Shown one piece after another: positions 45,370 through 55,318 of a stretch of 64,000 nucleotides of DNA. Under the pieces are notes generated by a model. That model made no database searches. It was not told where the DNA came from and saw only the letters and a list, made by a program, of their open reading frames with translations. The stretch lies in contig NC_057862.1 in NCBI RefSeq assembly GCF_019393635.1, positions 483,170,669 through 483,234,668 on the forward strand. The letters run 5' to 3'. Position 1 is the stretch's first letter. Each line of letters starts with the position of its first letter. A program made the translations under genes and the position numbers. This stretch comes from Dromiciops gliroides. Lineage: Eukaryota > Chordata > Mammalia > Microbiotheria > Microbiotheriidae.

Positions 45370-45585
45370 ATGATTGATACAGAGAAGAGGTTGACTAGGC
45401 TCAGAATGAAATATAATCATGGTCAATGTAGTATGTTGTTTTGCCTAACTGTACTTTGTTACAAGAATGGGGTTCCAGTTTGTGGGGTATTGTTTTTTGG
45501 GTGGAAGTCATTGGGAAGTGACCACAATGCAAAAAAATTCATAAAATAATACATTTTTATAATAAAAGTTTTATGTCAAAAGAGA
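45370..45585 (+). mobile_element. Probable L1 3'UTR end
   Basis: AGAATGAAATATAATCATGGTC, TTTTGCCTAACTGTACTTTG and TTACAAGAATGGGG resemble a marsupial L1 3' end variant, terminating near TTTTATAATAAAAG. The assignment is tentative. Confidence 0.45.
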
Positions 45586-45589
45586 ATCT

Positions 45590-45996
45590 TAACCTGAATC
45601 AGGACAGAGTAGTGTGAAAATGGATACCTTCATTTGCTTGAGGCCTCCAATTATCCAGGTGATCAGGATATCCAGGTGACCAACTGTATGAGAACTGGCT
45701 TCATTGACTAACACACCAACAATCCTTTAAGTGACCTAGATAGATGTTCAGGGTATTGGTAACTGTGCAGCCAATCAAAGATTTATGTGATCACAGAATA
45801 TGTGACTATGGAGATGGACCTTATCTTTAGCTATTTAGCTATTTATTTAGAATAATCCTTTTTCTTTTGGAAGAGATCTCCTTATCAAGACATCTGCTAA
45901 TCAAGCCCTGATTATGATCACCAATCACCTATCACTGCCTATCACCAAGAATTCCTTCTTATTTGTGTATCAAATGCCACATCTTCCTCCCCTGGA

Positions 45997-46093
<97 letters not shown>

Positions 46094-46640
46094 ATCCCTT
46101 TGGCAATGAGCATTTATAGCGCACCTTTCCTCCAAATTCCTTACCTGCCTTTGTTTAAACTGAATTCAAACCCTAGCAATCTATTGCATGGTTCTATTCA
46201 GCAATAGGCTGGATAGTACCCATGATCATGTTAAATTTTCTTTTCTGCTTAATAAAATCTTTCTTTTAATTTTTATAGGCATTGTATTTTTCTGGTTTCC
46301 TTCCTTTTAGGAAGAAGGGGATTTAAATCTTGAGAATTGGCCTTAGCATTCTCTGGTCTTCCCCTTTGGGGAAAGAGTTATAAATTCCAGAAAGAGAGCA
46401 TTTGCCTCAGTTTACAGTAGAATGGAATAAGGAAACAAATGGAAAAAACTATAGGGAACACTGAATACTGGAAGCAAAGAAACTAACCAGAGGTTCTTAC
46501 TGGAAAGGAAAGTGAAACCCACCAAAGAAGTAACTGTTAATTCCTTAACTAAGGAGGATATGGTTCTACAGGTGCTATCAGGGGAGGAATAACCTAGTTA
46601 GGGTTAGAAAAAGAAAGAAAAATAATATTTTGGTGACTCC
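45590..46640. other. Unassigned, possibly LTR-derived, with microsatellite
   Basis: Apart from (CT)n(CA)n, a CTGCTTAATAAAATCTTTC polyadenylation-like stretch near 46236-46254 and the following T/G-rich text look like an LTR R/U5 region. I could not find matching TG...CA ends. Weak. Confidence 0.25.
46000..46091 (+). repeat. (CT)n(CA)n compound microsatellite
   Basis: About 29 CT units directly joined to about 17 CA units. Confidence 0.98.
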
Positions 46641-46838
46641 TTGCTGAGGGGTTACTGAGGGTGTTATTTCTTTGCTTGATAATAACAAAAGAAAACTCTT
46701 CAGTCTTCTCTGGGCATGTATCAAAGTCATAACAAAGAACCTTCTATGGCTTGTCAAACCAGATGTCTACTACTCATTTCTGGTGAAGAAATCCAGGTAT
46801 AAAAGATTTAACCAAGAAACCTTAAACCTTGGGGGCAG

Positions 46839-46840
<2 letters not shown>

Positions 46841-46896
<56 letters not shown>
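46841..46896 (+). repeat. (GT)n microsatellite
   Basis: About 28 perfect GT units. Confidence 0.98.
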
Positions 46897-46897
<1 letters not shown>

Positions 46898-46904
46898 GAG
46901 ATGT

Positions 46905-47095
46905 GCAACATAGTTCAATAAAAAGCACTGGCTTTGTAGTCAAAGAAGTCAGATTCAAATTCTACCACTACTTTTGTGATCTTAGGCAAGTAGCTTAAAT
47001 GTCAGTTGCTTCAGTATCACCTGGAAAATGAAAGGGATAGATGAAATGCTCTCTGAGGTTTCTTCCCTCTCTAATCTATCATATTGTGACCTCTC
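46905..47095 (+). repeat. MIR, forward
   Basis: GCACTGGCTTTGTAGTCAAAG, AGATTCAAATTCTACCACTAC, TTTGTGATCTTAGGCAAG and ACCTGGAAAATGAAAGGGATAG. Confidence 0.8.
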
Positions 47096-47236
47096 TACTT
47101 CTCTTCCTTCCTCTTCCTTCCTCCCTCCCTCCCTCCACCTTTCTCTCTGTCTCTCTCTCTGTCTCTCTCTCTGTCTCTCTCTCTGTCTCTCTCTCTCTCT
47201 CTTTTCCTCTCCCTCTCTCCTTCCCTCTCTCCCCCT
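47096..47236 (+). repeat. Pyrimidine tract with 10-bp TCTCTCTCTG repeats
   Basis: CCTCCCTCCCTCC followed by four to five TCTCTCTCTG units and a (CT)n run. Frames through it on both strands are artefacts. Confidence 0.95.
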
Positions 47237-47384
47237 TTTTGACCCCACCTTGTCTATTGAAAACTTAATATATAAAAATTTCTTGACTTGTCTACCAACC
47301 AACAACACTCTGATTATGCTGTTCATCAACAGGAGGCTCATTTTCCTGAGAAGGGAATCATTATGACCTTGGGGAACAGAGAAG

Positions 47385-48660
47385 GGACCATTCCATATTA
47401 GAATTTGTGATGTGGAAGGAGAAGAAAAATGCTAACATGCAGCCTGTATTTGGGGAGAATATATATCAAAGTGTATGGAGGAAAGATAAGTAAGATCCCA
47501 TGGACTAAAATACTATTGATGAAGTCAGCCCAGGAGAGAACAAATGCTTTTAGAAATGAAATTCTGAAGACACAAAGAGAAACAATTCTGGAGAAGAGGA
47601 AAATTGGTAGTCGAAGTAGGAACTCACCAGGACAACATCTCATAGACAAATAGAAGATGATGGCATATTGCTATGTAGAATACTTTTAGCAGTGTAAAAG
47701 TTCATAATAAGCTGCTGCTAATGAAGAAAGCTAAGTATAACAAAGCTTAATTTAGCAATATATAAAAAAAGAGAAGGATCAAGAATTATTGCTCATGGGG
47801 ATTGGATAATGTAAGACAGAGATAAACCACAGCTTCTCAATTCATTTTCTGCTGTCTGAACTAAAGAGAATGACCTTTAGATTGGAAAAGGCAGAACAAA
47901 AGTGGATAATAGGAAGTAGATACAGAAGATTAAAAAGAAGATAGTGAGTATGCAGTTTCCCTTGATCACTTCAAGTGACCTGGACCAGGTTATATGCACA
48001 GGTACAGAAGTAACACAGATAACAAAGATCTAGTCACCGAACCATTTTTTATTGATCTTTGAAAGATTATAGAGGGCTAAAGAGATACCATTGTCATGGA
48101 GAAAGGCAAATGTTGCCCTGATTTTCAACAACAAAAAAAGGAAATAAAATAGAGTCTGCCAACTAAAGGCCAATAAGCTTGGTTTTATTTTCAGGGAGGG
48201 ACCCAGAATTCATTATTGAAAGGATAAATAATTCACATCTAATCAAGGAAATAGAGAAGAGGTCATCACTAAAAGTCAGTATGGCTTTAACAACAGGTCA
48301 TGCCAAACTAAGTGTATTTTTATCTTTGTCAGGATTACTAAACTGGGAGATCTGGGAGATGTAAGTAGAGTTTACCAAGATTTTATCCAAGCATTTAACA
48401 ATCTTTCATGCTATGCTTGAAAACAAGATAGATATTAGCTAAACTATTATATAAGGTGTACTTGCATCTGGTTGGATAATAACACCCAAGTTCAGTCATC
48501 AATGTTTAGATGGCATCTTGTAATAAAGTATTCAATCAAGTGCTCCAGTGCTTGAACCTACATAGTTTAACACTTTCAGCAATGACAAAAATATAGATGG
48601 CATGCTGCTCCAAGCCAGTTGTAAACTGTCCCCAAGTGAGAGTTAGAATAAGGTAAAACT
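47385..48660 (+). mobile_element. CR1-clade (L3-like) LINE, pol region
   Basis: GAGAAAGGCAAATGTTGCCC and CTGATTTTCAACAAC are followed by GGCCAATAAGCTTGG, AAGTCAGTATGGCTTTAAC with ACAGGTCATGCCAAACTAA, TACCAAGATTTTATCCAAGC (YQDFIQA) and TATAGATGGCATGCTG. All are in L3 order. It is highly decayed, with no usable frame. It overlaps the same pol region as the 11556-13765 copy. Confidence 0.72.
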
Positions 48661-49030
48661 GAGTCAATAATCCATGTAAAAAATAAGAAAGATCTATATT
48701 TTACTATATATATCAACAATGATCATGAAACCACTCAACAAATAAGCATGATATATAACAAATTGATGAACATCCCTTTCTAGGTCCCACAATACCCCAT
48801 AGGGATGTGCCCAAAACAATAGAGTGCGTAGAAGTGAGGAGCTTATCACATCCAAAGAACTATACTCATAGGTGTTAGAATATATAGGGTTCATCATGAA
48901 ACCAAAGTCAGTCTCTAAAACCTCTTACCAATAAATAAATCAGATAGGATTCTATCACCTACCTAGTTCTCTGTGTCTAAAAATACAACTATCATAGTGA
49001 TACCTATCTCCTCCTTCTACATACTTTATT
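48661..49030. other. Unassigned stretch
   Basis: No gene or repeat recognised. Confidence 0.4.
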
Positions 49031-49033
<3 letters not shown>

Positions 49034-49079
<46 letters not shown>

Positions 49080-49179
49080 CTATATATATAACCACACATA
49101 TATACACACACACATTATATATACATATATATACCGTGTGTGTGTATACTTCTACTGTGTATATACTGTATATATACTT

Positions 49180-49224
<45 letters not shown>

Positions 49225-49225
49225 A
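49034..49225 (+). repeat. (TA)n ... (TG)n microsatellite cluster
   Basis: (TA)n at about 49037-49073, mixed TA/CA/TG repeats, then (GT)n at about 49180-49222. Frames here give tyrosine/isoleucine or valine/cysteine strings only. Confidence 0.97.
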
Positions 49226-49478
49226 GTAGCACAGTAGTCATGGCCCATGTTCTAGTCAAGCTTATTCACTTAATCAACACTCATGCTGATGGGTCTGTAG
49301 TTCTCACAGCATGCCATTGCCTACAACTCACTTCTCTCTTATTGTCCTAGAAGAACTTTGGTGTTAGGCAAATAATCTACAATTTGCCATTGTAGCTCCA
49401 AAGCCCCAAATGGAATATTTCCTATTTCCATGAAATCAGGGACCATGATGACACTATTAACTTTTAAATATATTTTTT

Positions 49479-49650
49479 GTTTGTTTGGTTTTTTGTTTTT
49501 TGTTTTTTTTTTTTAGTGAGGCAATTGGGGTTAAGTGACTTGCCCAGGGTCACATAGCTAGTAAGTGTTAAGTGTCTGAGGCCCGATTTGAACTCAGGTA
49601 CTCCTGACTCCAGGGCCAGTGCTTTATCCACTGCACCACCTAGCTGCCCC
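49479..49650 (-). repeat. PolyA-type SINE, reverse
   Basis: Minus-strand head GGGGCAGCTAGGTGGTGCAG to an AAAAAAAAAAACAAAAAAC tail. Duplications AAATATATTTTTT lie at 49466-49478 and 49651-49663. Confidence 0.95.
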
Positions 49651-49659
49651 AAATATATT

Positions 49660-50985
49660 TTTTAAATCAAACATAATACAAATGAAGGAACAATTATAAC
49701 ATTTACTCATCAGAAACAAAAGCACTCAACTATTCTAAAGTAATATATACTCAATAAAAGACCCAAGCAGGAATAAGGATAACATAGTCACAACCTTCAA
49801 CCATTGTACCCTGTGTCCATGGGGAAGAGTGGGCACACTCTCAGAGAAAATTAGCAGGGAGACACATGAGTGGGGAAATATTTGACACCCTACAAGCTGT
49901 TCCTCTTCTGGTCCTCTACATTATCCTCCTGGGTAAATCTATTCTTCTTTTCATCTTAAGCAAGTTTAGTAGTGACAAGCTCTTTTTACTCACAACTACT
50001 CTCAACAGGGCACTGAAAAGTTGTTATGTTATTGCAGTGGCAAGCAGTTCCCTTAAATTAGAGAAGTGCCAAGATTCCTCAGAATAGAAAATAACAGGGA
50101 ACTCAACTTTGTCCAGTCAATTCCAAGCCTCTTCTCACAGCAAAGCACAGTTCACAACAAATTGAGAGCTGATCTTTCTCCCCTCTCTTTCTTCCTCTGA
50201 AACTGAAGAAGGTTATGGAGGGTAAGTAACGTAGGCAGCCCAAAAGTTTTCCTCTCTCTTGGCCTGAAGACAGTTCCTGAGAGCAATAGGCTCAAACACC
50301 CTTGTACAAAGAAGCAGGATTCACCTCTCCTTCAATGAGCTTCTAGCAACTATTCTAGTCTTTCTCCAGCAAATTAGCAAAGTAATACCTCTTTTATAAT
50401 CAAGTTCCCATCAAAGCAAAAAAAAAGAGTCAGCTTTCTCAGCTGGAAACTTTCTATGCTTTCTTTCCCAGCCTTCTTGAAATACCTCCTTCACTCAGCT
50501 TACTTTCTCATTGCTTCTTCTATCTATTTCTTCCTATAATTTTTCTCAAAACTAATTTTCTGGTTTAACTACCCCCCTAATCCTACAAAGCAGAGACTCC
50601 TGGTGGTCAGTGACTCATCTTTACCTGATGAGGTAAAACTCAGAGAATCAATTTTTCTGTCAGGTATGAAGGAAACACCCCTTACATAATCTTACTATAA
50701 TCCCCAAACAGTTATTCAATTTATAATTTTGTCAGTTGTAACCTTTAAAGTTCTTTTAAAAAAGTCATCTGCAAATGAGCTGAGGGACCACAATACTCTG
50801 TAGCCATCATTACCTGAGTCATTGTTCTACCTTCAAACAGATATTCTTGTTACATTAATATGGTCTTCAGAAGAGCTTGTGTCTCTAACATTTTATCTGA
50901 GAGATTAGCTTTCTTCACAAGTTGATTTTTTATCATTTTTCCTTTTACAAATATTCTCTTTCCTAAAATGGAGAAGAAAAGAGAA
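49660..50985. other. Unassigned stretch
   Basis: No gene or element I can support. One 73-codon frame (49866-50087) has no recognisable features. Confidence 0.4.
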
Positions 50986-51001
50986 GAGAACATGAATTTT
51001 T

Positions 51002-51196
51002 TTGTTTGGTTGGTTTTTGTTTTGTTTTGTTTTGTTTTACAGGGCAATGGGGGTTAAGTGACTTGCCCAGGGTCACACAGCTAGTAATTGTCAAGTGTCT
51101 GAGACTGGATTTGAACTCAGGTCCTCCTGAATCCAGGACCAGTGCTTTATCCACTACACCACTTAGCCGCCCCTTTTTTGTTTGTTTGTTTGTTTT
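51002..51196 (-). repeat. PolyA-type SINE, reverse, with extra A-rich stretch at its 5' end
   Basis: The SINE body (minus-strand head GGGGCGGCTAAGTGG at 51173) ends in an (AAAAC)n tail at 51002-51045. Duplications GAGAACATGAATTTTT lie at 50986-51001 and 51197-51212. Unusually, 23 bases of T-rich sequence (51174-51196, A-rich on the SINE strand) lie between the SINE head and the duplication. Confidence 0.93.
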
Positions 51197-51212
51197 GAGA
51201 ACATGAATTTTT

Positions 51213-51441
51213 AATGTATCTACTAGGCGTCAGGCACTGTGTTAAGCACTTTACAAATATTATTTCATTTGACCTTCACAACAACCCAAATGATGTAGGT
51301 GCTATTATCATTCCCATTTTATAATTGAGGAAACAGAAGCAGCCAACAACTAAATGACTTGCCCAGGGACAAGATTTCAACTCTGGTCTTTCTGACTCCA
51401 GGCACAGTACACTCACTATCCACTGTGGCACTTTGCTGCCT
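51213..51441 (-). repeat. MIR, reverse
   Basis: TTTACAAATATTATTTCATTTG, GTAGGTGCTATTATCATTCCC, AAATGACTTGCCCAGGGAC and GGCACTTTGCTGCCTCCC. Confidence 0.85.
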
Positions 51442-51462
51442 CCCAATGATCAAATTATGTGT

Positions 51463-51972
51463 TGTGATGTTTAAAATCTAAATTGTGGTTGCCTTAAATT
51501 AGAAGCTTCAGCATGAGTCTTTGGGCATTAAACATTTATTAAAGTATGCAGGTATTCACATGGAGTTCAAAAAGTTAAGAAAAAGCCTATCTAGCCTAGA
51601 GTTCCAACCTAGTCGGGTTCTTCCTCAAGTCCTCCACCATGAGCCTGTTTCAATCACAAACTCACTAGCAAACTGATTGTAGAAGCTTTTTATAGGTCTG
51701 AAACAGAGGCAGTCCTTACACGCTGCTTCAAGCTGATTGGTTAGCATCATCCAAATCCATTGGTTCACTGAACTTGAAGGTGTTCTCAAGTTAAGTTTAA
51801 AGTCTAGCTTCTGAGTACAATACCTTCTTAAGGGCTAGCCAGGTGTGATTACAATCTAGTTAACTTCGAAGTAGACTAATCATCAGTCAATCACTCTCAC
51901 TTGATGCAATCAGTTTAGATTACTCTCCAGGTGGGTCTTTGAGTTTCTGCTAAATCCCATTATTTTATCACA
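51463..51972 (-). mobile_element. Retroviral LTR, reverse (3' LTR of an ERV remnant)
   Basis: 510 bp with inverted termini TGTGAT...ATCACA. On the minus strand, CCTATAAAAAGC (TATA, about 51689-51700) precedes TTTAATAAATG (poly(A) signal, about 51530-51540). On the same strand a polypurine tract AAAGGTGGGGGAA abuts the U3 end (51973-51985), as expected at the 3' LTR of a provirus. The LTR is 4-5 kb from other LTRs and differs in sequence. Confidence 0.82.
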
Positions 51973-52640
51973 TTCCCCCACCTTTGTTTCTTCTAGGAAC
52001 AGGGGTTCCTTGATGAAACAGTAAAAAAAAATTAAGTCTTTGGAAGTCTTTTCTCAGTTCTCTTGTCTTCTTGGAGTGGTAAGATGTCATCAGGAGGAAG
52101 CTGGATTCTGATCTAGAAAGCTTGGCTCTGGACTCTGGACTGGAAAGCTGTATTCTCTTCTTTAACTGTTGGAATTGCTGGATTTTTAACTAAACCTTAG
52201 CATAGCATTGTCAATGATCAAATTTAATACATTCCATTACATTCCCTCCTTTATATAATAGAGGGTTGAGGTAGTTATGCAATCTATAACACTTCTTACT
52301 ACCACGTGTCTAGATCAAAGCCAAATTTAGTAACATGTTCATGACACCTGAAAATGTTATGGAAAGGTTATCATACCACATCTCATGGTTTTGAGACAGC
52401 CAGTGATTGTGCTAGGCCATAGGTGGATGAATTCTGACCATGCCATTAGATTGAGTGAGAGAAAAAGAAAACAAGTTCAGTTAAACTAGGTTATTTTAGG
52501 AGGGAGAGAGGATGAAACTGGACTGCACCTACAATTGTGCTCTACATAGTTGCCATCATAAGCAAACCATGCATTGTTGCACATATATTCTCTCCAGGGC
52601 CTGCATTAAACTTCACAAGAAGTTAATCTCTGAAATGATA
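51973..52640 (-). mobile_element. ERV internal 3' remnant
   Basis: It begins with the polypurine tract beside the LTR. The remainder probably derives from the end of env and the following untranslated part, but no conserved retroviral motif survives. A second purine-rich AAAGGAGGGAATG (minus, about 52240-52252) is visible. Non-functional. Extent uncertain. Confidence 0.5.
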
Positions 52641-52889
52641 AGTTTCCATAATTCATAAATCTCATATTAATTTCACCAAAAACAGTATAGTGGTAAAAAT
52701 GCATGCTATGCTGCATAACTTCAATTTACAAAATTGAGTTTAAAAGAAAGCAAAAGAAAAAAAAGTCAAAAACAAAGCAAAATCAAAAACAAAATTTCAT
52801 TGCCTTTCAAAAAACAAACAAACAAACAAAAAAAGGCGGTTTACCTGCAGAAGGAAAAGCTTGTTAAGGTTAAAGTATTTAAGCAGTCA
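52641..52889. other. Unassigned A-rich stretch
   Basis: Contains AAAACAAACAAACAAAC near 52805-52830. It may be the tail of an unidentified plus-strand insertion. Confidence 0.35.
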
Positions 52890-52892
52890 GAA

Positions 52893-53195
52893 TTTGAGGT
52901 ATGCCACATTGTTTTAACTGGTTCCCCAATTCTCTGCACTCCAAAGTGGCAGGCTTTTCCGAATCGTCATTGATTTTTCTAATGCTGTCATAATGTTTTC
53001 TATGGTAGAAAATGTGGAGTTCTTTAGCATCAGCTTTGTCTGTGCCACTGATTTTCAATAGGGGCTGATTCAACTGATGAACTATCACATTCAGCTGGTG
53101 ATGTCTAGCAAAAGCTACAATCATATTGTTTCCACCCTACCTACCAGGTTGTCTCAATTCCTCAACATATTTTTCAAAAGAAGAGTCATTTACAG
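52893..53195 (-). pseudogene. OTUD3: OTUD3-like (OTU deubiquitinase) pseudogene fragment
   Basis: The minus strand encodes part of the OTU catalytic domain with clear similarity to OTUD3, a K6/K11-preferring deubiquitinase. FEKYVEELRQPG is followed by [19 protein letters not shown], then the ELHIFY segment and the [13 protein letters not shown] block that contains the catalytic histidine (HYDS). The catalytic DGNC cysteine region lies upstream and is absent. The frame is open except for one TAG (53137-53139), so there is no frameshift in about 95 codons. Similarity ends after about SEKPATLE. No introns are visible across two normally separate blocks, favouring a retrocopy, but no polyA tail is seen. 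The 5' edge is fused to a SINE fragment. Confidence 0.72.
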
Positions 53196-53273
53196 TGTCT
53201 AAGGTGGAATTTGAACCTAGGTCTTCCTGACTATACAATTCCAGTGCTGCATCTATTACATGAAGCTGCCATT
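53196..53273 (-). repeat. SINE head fragment fused to the OTUD3-like piece
   Basis: On the minus strand GGCAGCTTCATGTAATAGATG, CAGGAAGACCTAGGTTCAAAT and TCCACCTTAGACACT are the first roughly 78 bases of a SINE. It stops abruptly where the OTUD3-like coding sequence begins. Confidence 0.75.
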
Positions 53274-53398
53274 GGTGTTTGGTTCCTTCCTCCCCTACCC
53301 CCACCCAGAAAGTATCAATGTCACTGGATGTAAGAGGGAAATGGTCTTCAAGCAGAGAATTCATGACTGATATAAAGGGCACTGTTGAGGACTTTTCT

Positions 53399-53559
53399 TT
53401 CCATTTTGTTTTGTTTTGTTTTTAGTGAGCCAATTGGGGTTAAGTGACTTGCCCAGGGTCACATGGCTAGTAAGTGTTAAGTGTCTGAGGCTGGATTTGA
53501 ACTCAGGTACTCCTGACTCCAGGGCCAGTGCTCTATCCACTTCGCCACCTAGCTGCCCC
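53399..53559 (-). repeat. PolyA-type SINE, reverse
   Basis: GGGGCAGCTAGGTGGCGAAG head (minus) to a (AAAAC)n tail. Duplications GAGGACTTTTCT lie at 53387-53398 and 53560-53571. Confidence 0.95.
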
Positions 53560-53689
53560 GAGGACTTTTCTAATATAAGATTCTGTTTATGTATAATGGT
53601 CCTAGATTGGAGTTCTTATTCTGCCACTGGCAATGTTACCCTGGTTAGATAACATTAACCTTCCTAAGTCTCAGTTGTCCCCTCTCACA

Positions 53690-53807
53690 GCTCACACTTA
53701 TAGGAATATAAATTTGGAGTTGGAAAACACCTTAAAGTTCACCCAATCCAATCCCATCATTTTATAGATTAACAAAGGTATAATTAGTTAAGTGGCATAC
53801 CCTAAGT
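53690..53807 (-). repeat. MIR, reverse, part one (split by MITE)
   Basis: GGAGTTGGAAAACACCTTAAAG, CAATCCCATCATTTTATAG, GTTAAGTGGCATACCCTAAG. It continues at 54036-54130 with CAACTAGTAAGAGGAAGAACC and CAGGATTCAAACCTGGG. Confidence 0.75.
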
Positions 53808-54035
53808 CAATTGTGTCAAACCCAAATAGAAATACAGCTGCTAATCCATACATAAGGATCCTTGTGAGCCACATATTGACTTAATTTTGAAATTAGCTAT
53901 TATCTCTCTTTTTATCAAATTTAAATTTAAATTTAATTTAATTTAAATATTTTCCATTTACATTTTAATCTGACCAGTGCTCTCTGGAGTGCTGTGGGCC
54001 TCATATGACTGGTGGGCCCTGTGTTGGCACCTGTG
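53808..54035. mobile_element. hAT-type MITE, second copy, inserted in MIR
   Basis: Starts CAATTGTGTCAAA and ends TGTTGGCACCTGTG, decayed versions of the 13-bp TIRs at 12440-12610. The interior is shared (CACATATTGACTTA, TTTCCATTTACATTTTAATCTG). It splits the MIR cleanly. The expected 8-bp duplication is eroded (CCCTAAGT / CCTTAGAA). Confidence 0.8.
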
Positions 54036-54135
54036 CCTTAGAACATTCAACTAGTAAGAGGAAGAACCAGGATTCAAACCTGGGTCCTGACTTTCCATCC
54101 AGGAATCTTTTCCACAGTACAGCAATGAAATGACA
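54036..54135 (-). repeat. MIR, reverse, part two
   Basis: Continuation of the MIR at 53690-53807. Confidence 0.7.
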
Positions 54136-54755
54136 ATAGTATCACTACCTACTTTAAATGGGTTTTGTGAAGAAAGAACTTTGTAAAATTCTACATAAAT
54201 GTGAGCCATTAGTATTTTCTCTACTGGTATCTCAACCTATATATTACCTCATTAGGCTCTGTGGCTTCTGTTTCTTAAAAAAAGGGTTTTACAAATGGTT
54301 CCTATCTGTCCAAATTTAAGAAGTTTCCTAGGTAAGATATGAAGTCCACTCCCTCCTAACAGGGAATTAGAATAGCTATATAATACTCCTAGTGCATTTA
54401 TTTCAATATTAGCATTCAATCCGAGTCAATTCAGATAACAAATCATTCTTCCATATCTACAATTCCTATCAGACACTTAATTTTCAGGTTGCTGTTTTTT
54501 AACCAGCCACTGGGGACTCTTATCTGTCTCCAGTCTAGCTGTTATAGAGGTAATTGGCATTAACAGAACACTGGGGTGGTATCAGATCTAACCTCAATGC
54601 TTGGAAAATTAATATATCCACAAGTACAAGCCCAAAATAAGCCTGACTTGAGTCCCTGGGGTGAGGGAGAAATGTTAGGAGTAGGATAGAGACCGAGATT
54701 GAATGAACTGAGGGAGAGAAACCCAATAGGAAGGAATAGAATGATACAACTATGA
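54136..54755. other. Unassigned stretch
   Basis: No gene or repeat I can support. Confidence 0.4.
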
Positions 54756-54965
54756 CATCATCATATCCTAGATTTAGAGCTGGGAAGAACTACCAAAAGC
54801 CATCTAGTCTAAACTCCTAATTTTACAAATGAGAAAACTTGGATTTAGAACACTTAAAAGACTTATCCAAAGACAACAATTAGTAAGTTACATAGCTGGG
54901 ACTTTTATATAAACCTTCTGATGACAAATTAAATGCTCTTTCCCCTGGACCATACTGTCAGGATA
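54756..54965 (-). repeat. MIR, reverse
   Basis: AGATTTAGAGCTGGGAAGAAC, CATCTAGTCTAAACTCC, TTTTACAAATGAGAAAAC, ending CTCTTTCCCCTGGACCATACTG. Confidence 0.8.
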
Positions 54966-55254
54966 TTATTGTCCATATAGAGTAAAGTACAACCTTATCA
55001 TTTTAATATGTAAATCTCAAATTCCAAATCACTTGGAAGTTTCCTTTGGACAAGGCTTAGAGTTCACCTTGATTCCTTAGAGAAGTGGAGGCTTACCATA
55101 GATAGTATAAATTACATTTCAAACTGAGGGTAAAATAGGAGCCAATTAAGCAAGACTTCTCCCTATATTATCAACATGTAGATTCATATATATTTTCCAA
55201 GTTTTGCCATGAAATGTCACAACAGGATGATTTATTAAATTAGTTCATCATCAT

Positions 55255-55318
55255 AATAGCAATAATAATATATTTTAAAGGTTGCAAAGCATGTTACATA
55301 TGTTACTTCATTTGATTC
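55255..55318 (-). repeat. MIR, reverse, part one (split by LTR)
   Basis: TTTTAAAGGTTGCAAAGCATG and TTACTTCATTTGATTC; resumes at 55689 as ATTCTCATAACAAACC. Confidence 0.85.

Noticed and set aside
45590..46640. Complete LTR around the TTAATAAAATCTTTC signal
   Set aside because: No paired TG...CA termini or target duplication could be found. Kept only as a weak possibility.
47028..47366. Overlapping long frames on both strands rich in Ser/Leu or Arg/Glu
   Set aside because: Produced by the (CT)n and TCTCTCTCTG tract. RERQRERQ-type peptides are artefacts of simple sequence.
48973..49350. 125-codon frame with tyrosine/isoleucine and valine/cysteine repeats
   Set aside because: Translation of (TA)n and (TG)n microsatellites.
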